Shown here: positions 53,983-62,220 of the stretch, piece after piece
How the letters are laid out: each line of letters begins with the position of its first letter
Numbering within the stretch: the first letter of the stretch is position 1
Assembly (NCBI RefSeq): GCF_016735595.1
Contig: NZ_JAERRB010000003.1
Span: 609,401 to 673,400 of the forward strand
Length of the DNA: 64,000 nucleotides
Direction of reading: 5' to 3'
From: Chryseolinea lacunae
Lineage (GTDB): Bacteria > Bacteroidota > Bacteroidia > Cytophagales > Cyclobacteriaceae
Program-made: the position numbers and the translations under genes
Notes under the pieces: model-generated
Databases searched by the model: none
What the model was told of the DNA's origin: nothing
The model's input: the letters and a program-made list of their open reading frames with translations, nothing else

Positions 53983-55026
53983 TCAAGATAGCTTCGCCAG
54001 GAATTTGATAAAGCTTGGCGAGTAGCAGTCAAACTTCCAGGTGCCGGCACCATGCATGGCCGTATATACCGGTGCATCGCCATCTTTGATTGCCGCTAGA
54101 TCGAGGCAATATGGGTCGCCGCCATCGTCGGCAATCACAACATAATGCTCCGGCCAATCTTTTAACGTAGCGTGAGTTTCTCCGTGTATGGCGTAGCCGA
54201 TTTGGCGTGCTATCAACTCGCTGGCGCCGTAGAGCGACAACCCGCCTTGAATAAACTTGCGACTCTCTACGAAGACATGTAAGGGTGAATATCTTTCCAG
54301 GAACATATCGTAGTGTTCTGGCAGGGTCCATTTTTTTCGGATGTCAATAAGATCTTTGGCGTTGGCCGCCACCAGCCAGTTCGAAGGGCTGGAAAGGTCC
54401 TGATATTTTGCGCGTTGCCGGGCCAGTTTTGTTTCCAGTTTGGCTACTGTTTTTTCAAGCAATGTGTAAGGCGCATTCAGCGAAGGATGTGTTTCCGGAA
54501 TACTGTAGCCTTTACCATCTGCATAGCCGTTCCGTTGCCACTCAAGTACTTCGGTGAAGCGAAGGGCGTCAATTTTCCAATGGCCGGGATCTTCGGGCAA
54601 GCCTCGGTCGAAGTGTTGTTTGCTGTATTGCGCAAGACTTTTTATGGCCTTCGCGCGCGTTTCTAATGCATGTTCGGAGTTCAACGTGATGGCAATGATT
54701 GCGTCGTATGACTGTTTCCCTTTTGTGCTGAGTAAACCATCAATGCCGTAGTAGGTTAACGCCGGAACGGTTACAGCCCACTCAAAAAAAACCGCATACC
54801 TGTTTTCATTTTCTTTCATCAGACTGACAATGTCTGACATCAGGAATTCGCGCCAGTGTAAAATTTTCCCCTCACGCACATACTGCATCAATATAGCAAT
54901 GACCTCTTCGCGTTCTTTTTCGCCAAATAACTTTAAAAGTTTCGCTTTTTTAGTAGAGAATTTAACACCGTCGGATTCCAGAAACAAGGCTTGTTTCAAC
55001 GTGTCGAGCGTGTCCTTTTTTGCCAT
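53983..55026 (-). CDS. SMI1/KNR4 (SUKH) domain protein with N-terminal extension
   Basis: The 347-residue product has a helical N-terminal half (about 1-170; FLESDGVKFSTKKAKLLKLF, VTVPALTYYGIDGLLSTKGK) reminiscent of HEAT-like repeats, and a C-terminal domain in SUKH style: LPEHYDMFLERYSPL, LYGASELIARQIGY, DWPEHYVVIADDGGDPYCLDL and AVYTAMHGAGTWKFDCYSPSF. SUKH domains are frequent immunity proteins of polymorphic toxin systems but also occur in regulatory contexts. No toxin gene is adjacent. ATG 55026 was chosen because the longer frame upstream enters the divergent side of the permease gene. Confidence 0.75.
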   Translation of the reverse strand: MAKKDTLDTLKQALFLESDGVKFSTKKAKLLKLFGEKEREEVIAILMQYVREGKILHWREFLMSDIVSLMKENENRYAVFFEWAVTVPALTYYGIDGLLSTKGKQSYDAIIAITLNSEHALETRAKAIKSLAQYSKQHFDRGLPEDPGHWKIDALRFTEVLEWQRNGYADGKGYSIPETHPSLNAPYTLLEKTVAKLETKLARQRAKYQDLSSPSNWLVAANAKDLIDIRKKWTLPEHYDMFLERYSPLHVFVESRKFIQGGLSLYGASELIARQIGYAIHGETHATLKDWPEHYVVIADDGGDPYCLDLAAIKDGDAPVYTAMHGAGTWKFDCYSPSFIKFLAKLS

Positions 55027-55115
55027 AGCGAATCGTGAGTATTTTGAGCGCAATGCAAAGTATGCAGTTGGTTTTGAAATTACAATGAGACATTTTCCAG
55101 GTCGTGTCAACAACG

Positions 55116-57791
55116 CTATTCCATCTTCAAAGCGTCTACCGGTTTGGCCCGCGCGGCGCGCCATGTTTGTGAACCAATGGTGAGCATGCCCAATGCAATG
55201 AGGATGAGGATGGCCGACACCAGTATTCCCAACCCAAACTCAACACGGTTTGGAAGCGTTTGCAACCACAGGTTGTTTGCAAAATAGCTGAGGGGTGCGC
55301 CGATGAAAATGGACAACAGCACAATCTTCATAAACTCTTTTGACAACAGCAGCGCAATGCTTTTGTCGCCCGCACCCATGGTTTTGCGAATGCCCACTTC
55401 TTTTGTTCTGCGCTCGGCCGAATAGGTGGCCATGCCCAACAAACCGAGACACGCAATGGTGACGGCCAGGAAAGCGATGAACCCGAGTATCGACACCAGG
55501 TCGAAAATGCCGGCTTGCATACCCGCCAGTTGATCGTCGAAGAACTCGTAGTGAAAGGCGTGCACGTTGTCGATGGTCTTCCATTTTTGTTCGAGCTTGG
55601 CCACCGTGCCCATCACGTCGGGCGAAATAATTTTTATGTTGGCGTAGTGATAGTTGGCCGTATTGCGCATGGCCAGTGGCTCCACTACGTCGGCATTGAG
55701 CAACAACTTGAAACGGAAGTCGCGCACCACACCCACCACTTCCCACAGCTCTTTGCCCCAGGCCGATTCAAACGCTTCGCCCACAATGTCGGCGGGAGTG
55801 GCGTAGCCCATTTGCTTCACAAAGGCTTCGTTCACCAGGATGAATCGTGCAGACGAAGTACCAGCCGGCAATTTTTTTCCAGCCAGCAACTTCAACTCCA
55901 GGTTGTCGGCAAAGTTCTCGTCGGTTTGAAGGAGGCCCACGCTAAAGTAATCGCCGGTAGCATTTACTTTGCGTAGCTGGCAGTTGTCGTTCCGGTTGGT
56001 GGCCGGAATGATGTCGGTGGCCGAAATGGTAGACACTCCCTGCACTGTGCCAAACACGTGCGACACCTTTTCGTAATCAGCACCTTGCAGCTCAACATTC
56101 ACGATGTTGTGTGAAGCAAAACCATAGTCGAACGCCAGATAATGTTTGAATTGCTGATAGATCAACAACGACGTGGTGATGAACAACAGCGACACCACAA
56201 ACTGCGACACACTCAATACTTTGCGAAGCCCCAGTTTGCCGTGACCAGCGTTGCCCGAATTTCGCAAAGCTTGGATGGGCTGGTAGGTCGAGAGCTTCAG
56301 CGCCGGATAGGCACCGGCAATAATTCCCACCACCAGCGCAAAACAGACAAACGCAACGTATACGCCGGGCGTCATGGGAAGCTCAAAGTTCAGAAATTGA
56401 TTCACCCAAAGTCCTTTGAACGCGTTGGCGATAAAGATCAACATCACCCCGGCCATGACGAGCGCGAGGAGCGAGGTGAGAATTGACTCACTGAGAAACT
56501 GCGTCAGCAATGCACGTCGGGTGGCGCCCGTCACTTTTCGCACGCCAATTTCTTTGGCCCGTGTCAACGCGCGTGCTGTCGACAGGTTTGTGTAGTTCAC
56601 ACAGGCCAACACCATGATCATGATGGCGAGACCTCCCAGAAAAAAGTATCCTATGCGCGGCAGGCGATTGTCGGTGTCGTTTCCTTTCAGATCGAGTTGA
56701 ACTTCGGGAAGCGATTGTGTGAGGAGCTTAAAATCTTTGGTGGTTTCGGACGTGAAATTTTTATACTTGCGAATGGCCAGATCCTGCAGCGCCGCATCGA
56801 GCTCGTCGCGTGTGTGATCCGGGTGCAACAGCACATAGGTGTAGGTTCGGTAAAAGCCTTCCCAGTTGTTGCTTTGATCTTCCATCTTCTTTTCGGCAAT
56901 CAGTGCCGTTTGGGTCGAGGCCGAAATCAGTGCATCGAACACGAGATGCGATTTGTAGTTTGATTCGTCGATCACCCCGGTCACGGTGAATGTTCCCCAC
57001 GCAACCGCCGGGCTGCCGGTGCCGTCGTGCCTTAGCGGAAACGACAACTGGCGATCGGAGAAGTCGAAGGTTTTGCCCAGCGCATTTTCATTTTGAAATA
57101 ATTGCTGCGCCAGTGCACGACTGATGATGACAGAATAGGGTTGTGTGAGCGCCGTTTTTTTATCGCCCTGAATCAACTCGAAATCAAACACGCGAAACAA
57201 AGCGCCGTCGGCAAAATAGCCCCGCATGTCGGCCGTGCGTTGTTGATAGACTGCGTCGCCGCCAAAGCCCGGTGTGAGGTTCACCGTTTCTTCGGCAACC
57301 GGATACTCGGCTTTGAACGTGCTGGCGAGCGGAAATGCTGTGGTGGCGTATGACTGCCGCGAATTTTTATAGTTCGACAACACGCGATAGATGCGGTCTT
57401 TCTTTTCATGAAAGGCGTCGTATTGCGATCGGTCGCCCAACATCAGAATGATGAGCATGCACACCGACATGGCCACGGCCAGGCCAAACACGTTGATGAA
57501 CGAGAACACTTTATATTTAAGAATGTTCCGTATGCTGACGGTGAAGTAATTTCTGAACATAGAATAAGGATTAATGAAATAGAAAGGTTGAAAGGGCCGC
57601 ATCATAGACGGCCTGAAAAGCAACAGCACATCGATCATGAACCGACGATTGGCGTGTCCTTTACCTCGGGCTTGAACACGCTGTTGATAAAGCTCATGCA
57701 AATCGCCCTCGATGGGCGCAACCAAATCGCGATGACAAAACCAGCGAAAGAAACGAAGCATGAAACGGGGCGGCTGAGGCGATGAGTTCAT
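55116..57791 (-). CDS. two-module FtsX/MacB-type permease with N-terminal prefix domain (copy 2)
   Basis: The 891-residue protein has the same layout as the permease at 11688-14369: a cytosolic prefix (FMLRFFRWFCHRDLVAPIEGDLHELYQ), a first helix (FRNYFTVSIRNILKYKVFSF), two periplasmic MacB-like domains and two FtsX blocks (NLSTARALTRAKEIGVRKVTGA and MATYSAERRTKEVGIRKTMGAG). ATG 57791 forms an ATGA overlap with the PadR stop and was chosen for that reason. No ATPase lies nearby. The two permeases are diverged in sequence while keeping module order. Confidence 0.88.
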   Translation of the reverse strand: MNSSPQPPRFMLRFFRWFCHRDLVAPIEGDLHELYQQRVQARGKGHANRRFMIDVLLLFRPSMMRPFQPFYFINPYSMFRNYFTVSIRNILKYKVFSFINVFGLAVAMSVCMLIILMLGDRSQYDAFHEKKDRIYRVLSNYKNSRQSYATTAFPLASTFKAEYPVAEETVNLTPGFGGDAVYQQRTADMRGYFADGALFRVFDFELIQGDKKTALTQPYSVIISRALAQQLFQNENALGKTFDFSDRQLSFPLRHDGTGSPAVAWGTFTVTGVIDESNYKSHLVFDALISASTQTALIAEKKMEDQSNNWEGFYRTYTYVLLHPDHTRDELDAALQDLAIRKYKNFTSETTKDFKLLTQSLPEVQLDLKGNDTDNRLPRIGYFFLGGLAIMIMVLACVNYTNLSTARALTRAKEIGVRKVTGATRRALLTQFLSESILTSLLALVMAGVMLIFIANAFKGLWVNQFLNFELPMTPGVYVAFVCFALVVGIIAGAYPALKLSTYQPIQALRNSGNAGHGKLGLRKVLSVSQFVVSLLFITTSLLIYQQFKHYLAFDYGFASHNIVNVELQGADYEKVSHVFGTVQGVSTISATDIIPATNRNDNCQLRKVNATGDYFSVGLLQTDENFADNLELKLLAGKKLPAGTSSARFILVNEAFVKQMGYATPADIVGEAFESAWGKELWEVVGVVRDFRFKLLLNADVVEPLAMRNTANYHYANIKIISPDVMGTVAKLEQKWKTIDNVHAFHYEFFDDQLAGMQAGIFDLVSILGFIAFLAVTIACLGLLGMATYSAERRTKEVGIRKTMGAGDKSIALLLSKEFMKIVLLSIFIGAPLSYFANNLWLQTLPNRVEFGLGILVSAILILIALGMLTIGSQTWRAARAKPVDALKME

Positions 57792-58132
57792 AGGCCGATC
57801 ATTTTTGTTTGCAACGCCATTTTTGGAATGGAAGCCCACAGCGAATCGCGCGTTTCTTTGGTGTGTTCCAGCGCGCGCTTGCCCAACGCCGTGATGGTGA
57901 AGAAACGTTTGGGGCGGCCCGCGCGCTCCTGCGTAGCCTCTCCCTCCGACGATTTGAGATAACCCTTTTCTTCCAGTCGTTTCAATGCCGACTGCAACGC
58001 GCCAACACTCACCTTGCGCGCCAACCGCGTTTCAATTTCCAACTTCACCGACACGCCATAAGCATCGGGAAACAAAACGCCTACCGTGAGCGTCACTACT
58101 TCTTCAAATTCGCCCAGCTGATATTTTTTCAT
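57788..58132 (-). CDS. PadR family transcriptional regulator (copy 2)
   Basis: The 114-residue protein has the small-PadR winged helix (KKYQLGEFEEVVTLTVGVL, DAYGVSVKLEIETRLARKVS, GALQSALKRLEEKGYLKS, GRPKRFFTITALGKRALEH). It parallels the first PadR at 14366 in length and in the ATGA overlap with the permease downstream. The likely role is repression of this operon until a signal is present. Confidence 0.9.
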   Translation of the reverse strand: MKKYQLGEFEEVVTLTVGVLFPDAYGVSVKLEIETRLARKVSVGALQSALKRLEEKGYLKSSEGEATQERAGRPKRFFTITALGKRALEHTKETRDSLWASIPKMALQTKMIGL

Positions 58133-58384
58133 CGCGAATAATTAATTCCTAATCGTAGTAATAATATTTGTGCCAGGATTAAAAACGCCCTGTTTGAGTT
58201 CTAAAACGCGGTTTGCACCCCACAACGTTGTTCGTAATTGAACAACGCCGAACGGTCGCGCGCGAAATGAAAGGGGAATGGTTTGGGATTTTTTCAGAAT
58301 AATTTTTAATGCCCAAACCATGCTGACATAAGGTTGTCACCACTGCTCCTTTATTTTGAGACATAGAAAATAACCCCACGATAT

Positions 58385-58909
58385 ATGAAACCGGAAACTT
58401 TAGAAAACCCCACCCTGAAAAAACAACCTGTCGTATTCACCCCCGAAACCTTGCTCGAACACTGGCAGGGACATCGCCGCGTAAGCCGTCGTGTGTTGGA
58501 AGTTTTTCCCGAAGACAAACTGTTCACCTACTCCATTGGCGGTATGCGCACCTACGCGATGCTGACCATGGAAATGATTCGCCTCGCCGTGCCTGGTCTG
58601 CAAGGCGCTGTCACAGGCAAGTGGGCAAACATGGACGATCTGTTTGGTGAAAAAGCCCCCACGCCTCCCACCACTAAAAAAGAACTGCTGGAGTTGTGGG
58701 ATAAATCTACCGACATGATCAACCAACTCTGGACACAAATGCGCCCACAACGTTTCCAGGAAGAAGAAGCGGCCTTTGGCATGTTCATGGGCACCATCAC
58801 GTCGAGTCTGTTCTATCTCATCGACAACGAAATTCACCACCGTGGCCAAGGGTACGTATACCTCCGCTCGTTGGGCATTGAACCGCCTGCTTTCTGGGAT
58901 AGAAATTGA
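58385..58909 (+). CDS. DinB family protein
   Basis: The 174-residue protein is a four-helix DinB/YfiT-like bundle that may bind a divalent metal through three histidines; IHHRGQGYVYLRSLG near the C terminus carries the conserved HHRGQ motif and an earlier HWQGHRRVSRRVL supplies another His. DinB-like proteins include mycothiol- and bacillithiol-dependent transferases, but most members, including this one, have no assigned substrate. It ends before a bidirectional terminator. Confidence 0.85.
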   Translation: MKPETLENPTLKKQPVVFTPETLLEHWQGHRRVSRRVLEVFPEDKLFTYSIGGMRTYAMLTMEMIRLAVPGLQGAVTGKWANMDDLFGEKAPTPPTTKKELLELWDKSTDMINQLWTQMRPQRFQEEEAAFGMFMGTITSSLFYLIDNEIHHRGQGYVYLRSLGIEPPAFWDRN

Positions 58910-58925
58910 ACGTGATCAGAAAAGA

Positions 58926-58955
58926 AAAAAGACTGTCGTAATCGACAGTCTTTTT
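58926..58955. terminator. bidirectional terminator after DinB
   Basis: AAAAAGACTGTCG pairs perfectly with CGACAGTCTTTTT around a TAAT loop. T-rich tracts follow on both strands, so it can end both the DinB transcript and the convergent membrane-protein transcript. Confidence 0.85.
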
Positions 58956-58957
58956 CA

Positions 58958-59560
58958 TTAATACTTTGTTATAATTTCTGATGTTTCAGTCGCAAGGCAA
59001 CAGCGAGGACAACCAAAACACAAAATCCGCCAAGGAGAATTTTTGTTGAGGAAGGTATTTTTTTGCGGCTGTTCGGGTATTAGTATGTGAGAAAGCGTGC
59101 CGCCGCAGATACCGGAGGTACGGTATGGAGGTTCGCTGAAATTTGGTTTAAAATTGAAAACCCAAAACTTGTCGTGATAGTTAAGGTATGAACGAACATT
59201 CTGTTTTTTACAAATGGAGAATAGACTAACCAGGGTACCGTACTTTGCGTCATCTTTAAATGTGAATTCGATTCCTTTTGAAGAATCCGGGTCATTCATT
59301 AGATCTTGGATGGCAAGTTGTGCGTCCTTCAGTTTAATTGCGTCCTCGTCCTTATTCCCGGTGAGTGTGATATGCTCGAATTTTTTATTCACATATTTAA
59401 ATGGACTGTAGTCGGCATCTCGCGGATCCCAATAGTTAACCTCCAACACGCGCAGTTTTGCAGGAAAAGGTCCGAGGCTGAAGAAAAGAAATACGGCAAA
59501 CAGGGATAGACCCACAATACCAACAGACTCCTGGAAACCGATTTTTTTGAATGCCGGCAT
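58958..59560 (-). pseudogene. membrane protein with probable frameshift in an A7 run
   Basis: As sequenced, the 200-codon frame has an N-terminal membrane helix (VGIVGLSLFAVFLFFSLG) and a plausible soluble middle up to ILIPEQPQK, then continues as an unlikely tail (LCFGCPRCCLATE) to a stop at 58958. If one A is removed from the run of seven A at 59058-59064 (minus strand), the frame reads IPSSTKILLGGFCVLVVLAV and LRLKHQKL with a stop at 58969, that is, a typical C-terminal membrane helix with basic end. So the present sequence is either a one-base insertion, a sequencing error or a slippage switch. The family is not recognised; codon use is AT-richer than the surroundings. Confidence 0.6.
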
Positions 59561-59670
59561 AGATCTGAATTTCTTCTACTAATTCCGCAACAACGCTAAA
59601 GTCACACCGGTGTCGCAATCGACCCTGAAAAAAGTCGTTTTCTGCCAACGCGTGGCGTAAATTCTTGTTC

Positions 59671-59678
59671 TATGTTTG
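59671..59678 (+). promoter_or_regulatory. candidate -7 promoter element for the SRPBCC gene
   Basis: TATGTTTG matches TAnnTTTG exactly, 39 bases before ATG 59717. No clear -33 element is visible. Confidence 0.45.
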
Positions 59679-59716
59679 TATTGTCAACAGCAACATAACC
59701 CTAAAAACATACCATC

Positions 59717-60142
59717 ATGGAAACTGCAACCAAAACCCAGATCACTGTAGAAGCGCTTGTGAAAGCCCCTGTAGAAAAAGTATGGAAGTATTGGAACGAA
59801 CCCCAACATATCAAACAATGGGCTTTTGCTTCCGACGAGTGGCACGCACCTTTTGCCGAGAACGACGCGCGCACCAATGGCAAATTCAAAACCACCATGG
59901 CCGCCAAAGACGGCAGCATGAGCTTTGACTTCGAAGGCGTTTATTCGCACGTGGAACCCAACAAGGTGATTGAATATGATATTGCCGATGGACGCAAAGT
60001 GAAAATCACATTCACCGCGCAGGGCTCCGAAACCAAAGTGACCGAAACCTTTGAAGCCGAGGGCACAAACCCAATCGAAATGCAACGCGGTGGCTGGCAT
60101 GCAATTTTAGACAACTTCAAAAAACACACGGAAGCAAACTAA
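59717..60142 (+). CDS. SRPBCC (AHSA1/START-like) family protein
   Basis: The 141-residue protein has the helix-grip fold of SRPBCC proteins: VEALVKAPVEKVWKYWNEP at the N terminus, then WAFASDEWHAPF, NGKFKTTMAAKDGSMSFDFEG, VIEYDIADGRKVKITF and the long final helix GGWHAILDNFKKHTEA. Members bind hydrophobic ligands or act as chaperone-associated proteins. Nothing in the sequence indicates the ligand. It has its own promoter element and the next gene follows after 17 bases in the same direction. Confidence 0.87.
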   Translation: METATKTQITVEALVKAPVEKVWKYWNEPQHIKQWAFASDEWHAPFAENDARTNGKFKTTMAAKDGSMSFDFEGVYSHVEPNKVIEYDIADGRKVKITFTAQGSETKVTETFEAEGTNPIEMQRGGWHAILDNFKKHTEAN

Positions 60143-60159
60143 TATGTACGTAGCGCATT

Positions 60160-60456
60160 ATGTCTTCTGTGAACAAAAACCTGCGTATTTGCCAGAAGGG
60201 ACATAGGTATTATAAAAGTACAGACTGCCCAACCTGCCCAATCTGTGAGCAGGAGCGAGCTCCTAAAGAAGGCTTCTTGTCTACCCTTGCCGCTCCGGCG
60301 AGGCGCGCGTTGGAAAGTGCAGGCGTCAAGACCGTGCATCAGTTGTCCAGCCTAAGTGCGTCGGAAGTTTTATCGTTACACGGCATGGGGCCGGGCAGTA
60401 TGAAGAAATTAGCAGAGGCCCTGCACGCCAAAGGCCTTTCATTCCGAAAGAAATAA
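60160..60456 (+). CDS. small zinc-ribbon plus helix-hairpin-helix (RNAP alpha CTD-like) protein
   Basis: The 98-residue protein has an N-terminal zinc-ribbon-like part (ICQKGHRYYKSTDCPTCPIC, residues 10-29, with Cys at 11, 23, 26 and 29) and a C-terminal tandem helix-hairpin-helix (about 38-96: APARRALESAGVKTVHQLSSLS and VLSLHGMGPGSMKKLAEAL) resembling the C-terminal domain of the RNA polymerase alpha subunit or other HhH nucleic-acid binding modules. A DNA- or protein-binding role is inferred. It lies 17 bases after the SRPBCC gene and could be in one operon with it. Confidence 0.8.
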   Translation: MSSVNKNLRICQKGHRYYKSTDCPTCPICEQERAPKEGFLSTLAAPARRALESAGVKTVHQLSSLSASEVLSLHGMGPGSMKKLAEALHAKGLSFRKK

Positions 60457-60462
60457 GCAAAA

Positions 60463-60506
60463 AAACGGCGCGACGAATTTGGATAACATCCATCGTCGCG
60501 CCGTTT
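60463..60506 (-). terminator. terminator serving the DUF2188 gene
   Basis: AAACGGCGCGACGA pairs with TCGTCGCGCCGTTT (14 bp), with an additional GGAT/ATCC stem inside the loop. On the minus strand it is followed by TTTTGCTTATTTC, so it mainly ends the convergent DUF2188 transcript; the plus-strand T run is weak. Confidence 0.8.
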
Positions 60507-60520
60507 CAGTTTAGGGTATT

Positions 60521-60967
60521 TTAGTGTGTTGCTTTTGCTGCTCGCTTTCGCGGATTATACGAAATACGTTTTTCAACCCTTCCAGACTTCTGTTGTATGG
60601 TGAGCGAGGCATTTGCACTTCGCGCTTCGCGTCGGGCCTGGCGCACGGCGTCTTTTTTGGTGCGAAAAATTTTTTCTACTTTCTCTTCGCCTTCCACCTT
60701 AATGGCCCATTCCTTTTCGTGCGGAACAACATAGCGGTCTTCGCCATGGTGTTTCACGTCGGTGATGTTAGATGTGTCGGGATTGTCTACTTTCAAATCG
60801 TGATTTGCGGCCCAGTCTTTGGCACGACTGATGCCGGTGGCAATGGCGATGCCTTCCTCCATATCTCGTTCTTCGAGCAGGGCGTTGGCAATGTCTATCG
60901 CTTTGTCGCGAACCCGCTCCGGAAGATTTTTCATGGAGTCGGGATAGTTCGATGTTGTCCAAGGCAT
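60521..60967 (-). CDS. ChaB-like plus DUF2188 domain protein
   Basis: The 148-residue protein has an N-terminal helical segment that resembles ChaB (MPWTTSNYPDSMKNLPERV, residues 1-19, then AIDIANALLEERDMEEGIAIATGI) and a C-terminal DUF2188 domain (about 85-140; EWAIKVEGEEKVEKIFRTKK, AVRQARREARSANASLTI, GRVEKRISY). DUF2188 proteins are small and are thought to bind nucleic acid or act in stress responses, without proof. It ends at the shared hairpin with the HhH gene. Confidence 0.82.
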   Translation of the reverse strand: MPWTTSNYPDSMKNLPERVRDKAIDIANALLEERDMEEGIAIATGISRAKDWAANHDLKVDNPDTSNITDVKHHGEDRYVVPHEKEWAIKVEGEEKVEKIFRTKKDAVRQARREARSANASLTIQQKSGRVEKRISYNPRKRAAKATH

Positions 60968-61188
60968 GATTTTTTTGTTTAGTGTTTTTACAAAAGTTTT
61001 TCAGCGCGATACATGGGACGCGCATAGGCCAAGGGGATGCTTATTTTTCCACAAAATTTTTACCAATCCGAAATGTGCGCTTCACGCTAAAATAACGGTA
61101 AATTAACATGCTGTGCTGTGTCAAAAATCCACACCAGGCGGAATGGGTGACACAGTCGGCAGTTCAAGAGGTGTCGAGCCGATAGCAA

Positions 61189-62166
61189 CTATTTCAAGTA
61201 CTTCACAGCCTTTTTAAAATTCATGATGTTGGATGTGATGCCGGCGCTGAGCTGGGTGAGTTCGCCGTTGAGATAATAGATGTTATAGTAATCCTGACCG
61301 CGATAGAACCGCATAAAGAATGCAACTTCATCAAACCACTTGGGATAATATTTATAAGTGATGTCAATCACAAGGCGATGCGACATGTCCAAGGGGCTGG
61401 CACCATTCATCTGGCCCATGATCCAGCCCGCTTTCAACTCAAGACTGGATTGCTGAAGCCACCGGTTCACGGCATCGTCTTTTCGTTTTCGCATAGGACC
61501 GATGAAACCCGCTTTGGCATAGAGACGATAGTAACCATAGTTATCGTTCATTTCGTTGATCGACCAACCCGGCGGATGCCACTCCAGCCACGCTTTTATT
61601 TCGCGTATGGAAAAATTGTTCTTGCCCAGTTTTTCGAGGTGGTAGGACGACACACCAATTTCCAGGAAGTTGGTGGCAAAGTTTCCGTTTTCAAGATTCA
61701 CGTTGCGTGTGGTGTCGGGACTATAGAACGATCCGTCTTGTCCGTTGGAATGATGCGCAACGGATGCATACCAGAGCGCGTTTCGGTAGAACAGCTTCTT
61801 CAAGAACGATGTTTGCCAGAATTTGATATCGTGATAGTACGTGACATATACCTTATAGCTTGGATTTCGGATGGGCATTGACTTCCGGTCGAGCATGCGG
61901 ATCTGCACCTGCGGATTGAGTACAAGTGCCCACGAACGTTTTTGTCCCGTGAAAAAATAGCTCGGCGACAATCGCGATTCGAAGATGAGCGGCTCCAGAT
62001 TTCCCAGGCCGCTGCCAAACGTGATATAACTCTGCTCGCGGTTGGCGTTCACCATCGTCAGAAACTTTTGATGCTCAACAGAATTCTCAAGCGTGTCTAC
62101 CTGGCCCATGGCGAAGTGGCCAACCAAAAGCAACGTGAAAAAAAAACTGAATGATTTCGCTGACAT
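61189..62166 (-). CDS. outer-membrane phospholipase A-like (OMPLA-type) protein
   Basis: OMPLA is a beta-barrel enzyme that removes acyl chains from outer-membrane phospholipids. This 325-residue protein starts with a signal peptide (MSAKSFSFFFTLLLVGHFAMGQ, ATG 62166) and continues as alternating strands with a diagnostic AHHSNGQDGS segment: His138 and Ser140 take the positions of the catalytic pair in the H-x-S-N-G motif, with Asn at 155, 157 or 160 as candidate third residue. Barrel strands such as YKVYVTYYHDIKFW and LVIDITYKYYPKW follow. It is next to a YihY/BrkB membrane protein, 54 bases upstream. Confidence 0.8.
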   Translation of the reverse strand: MSAKSFSFFFTLLLVGHFAMGQVDTLENSVEHQKFLTMVNANREQSYITFGSGLGNLEPLIFESRLSPSYFFTGQKRSWALVLNPQVQIRMLDRKSMPIRNPSYKVYVTYYHDIKFWQTSFLKKLFYRNALWYASVAHHSNGQDGSFYSPDTTRNVNLENGNFATNFLEIGVSSYHLEKLGKNNFSIREIKAWLEWHPPGWSINEMNDNYGYYRLYAKAGFIGPMRKRKDDAVNRWLQQSSLELKAGWIMGQMNGASPLDMSHRLVIDITYKYYPKWFDEVAFFMRFYRGQDYYNIYYLNGELTQLSAGITSNIMNFKKAVKYLK

Positions 62167-62220
62167 ACGGAAGACCGTAAACGGCCGGAGGGTAGTGGTA
62201 TACATGACGATTAGTGGGGA

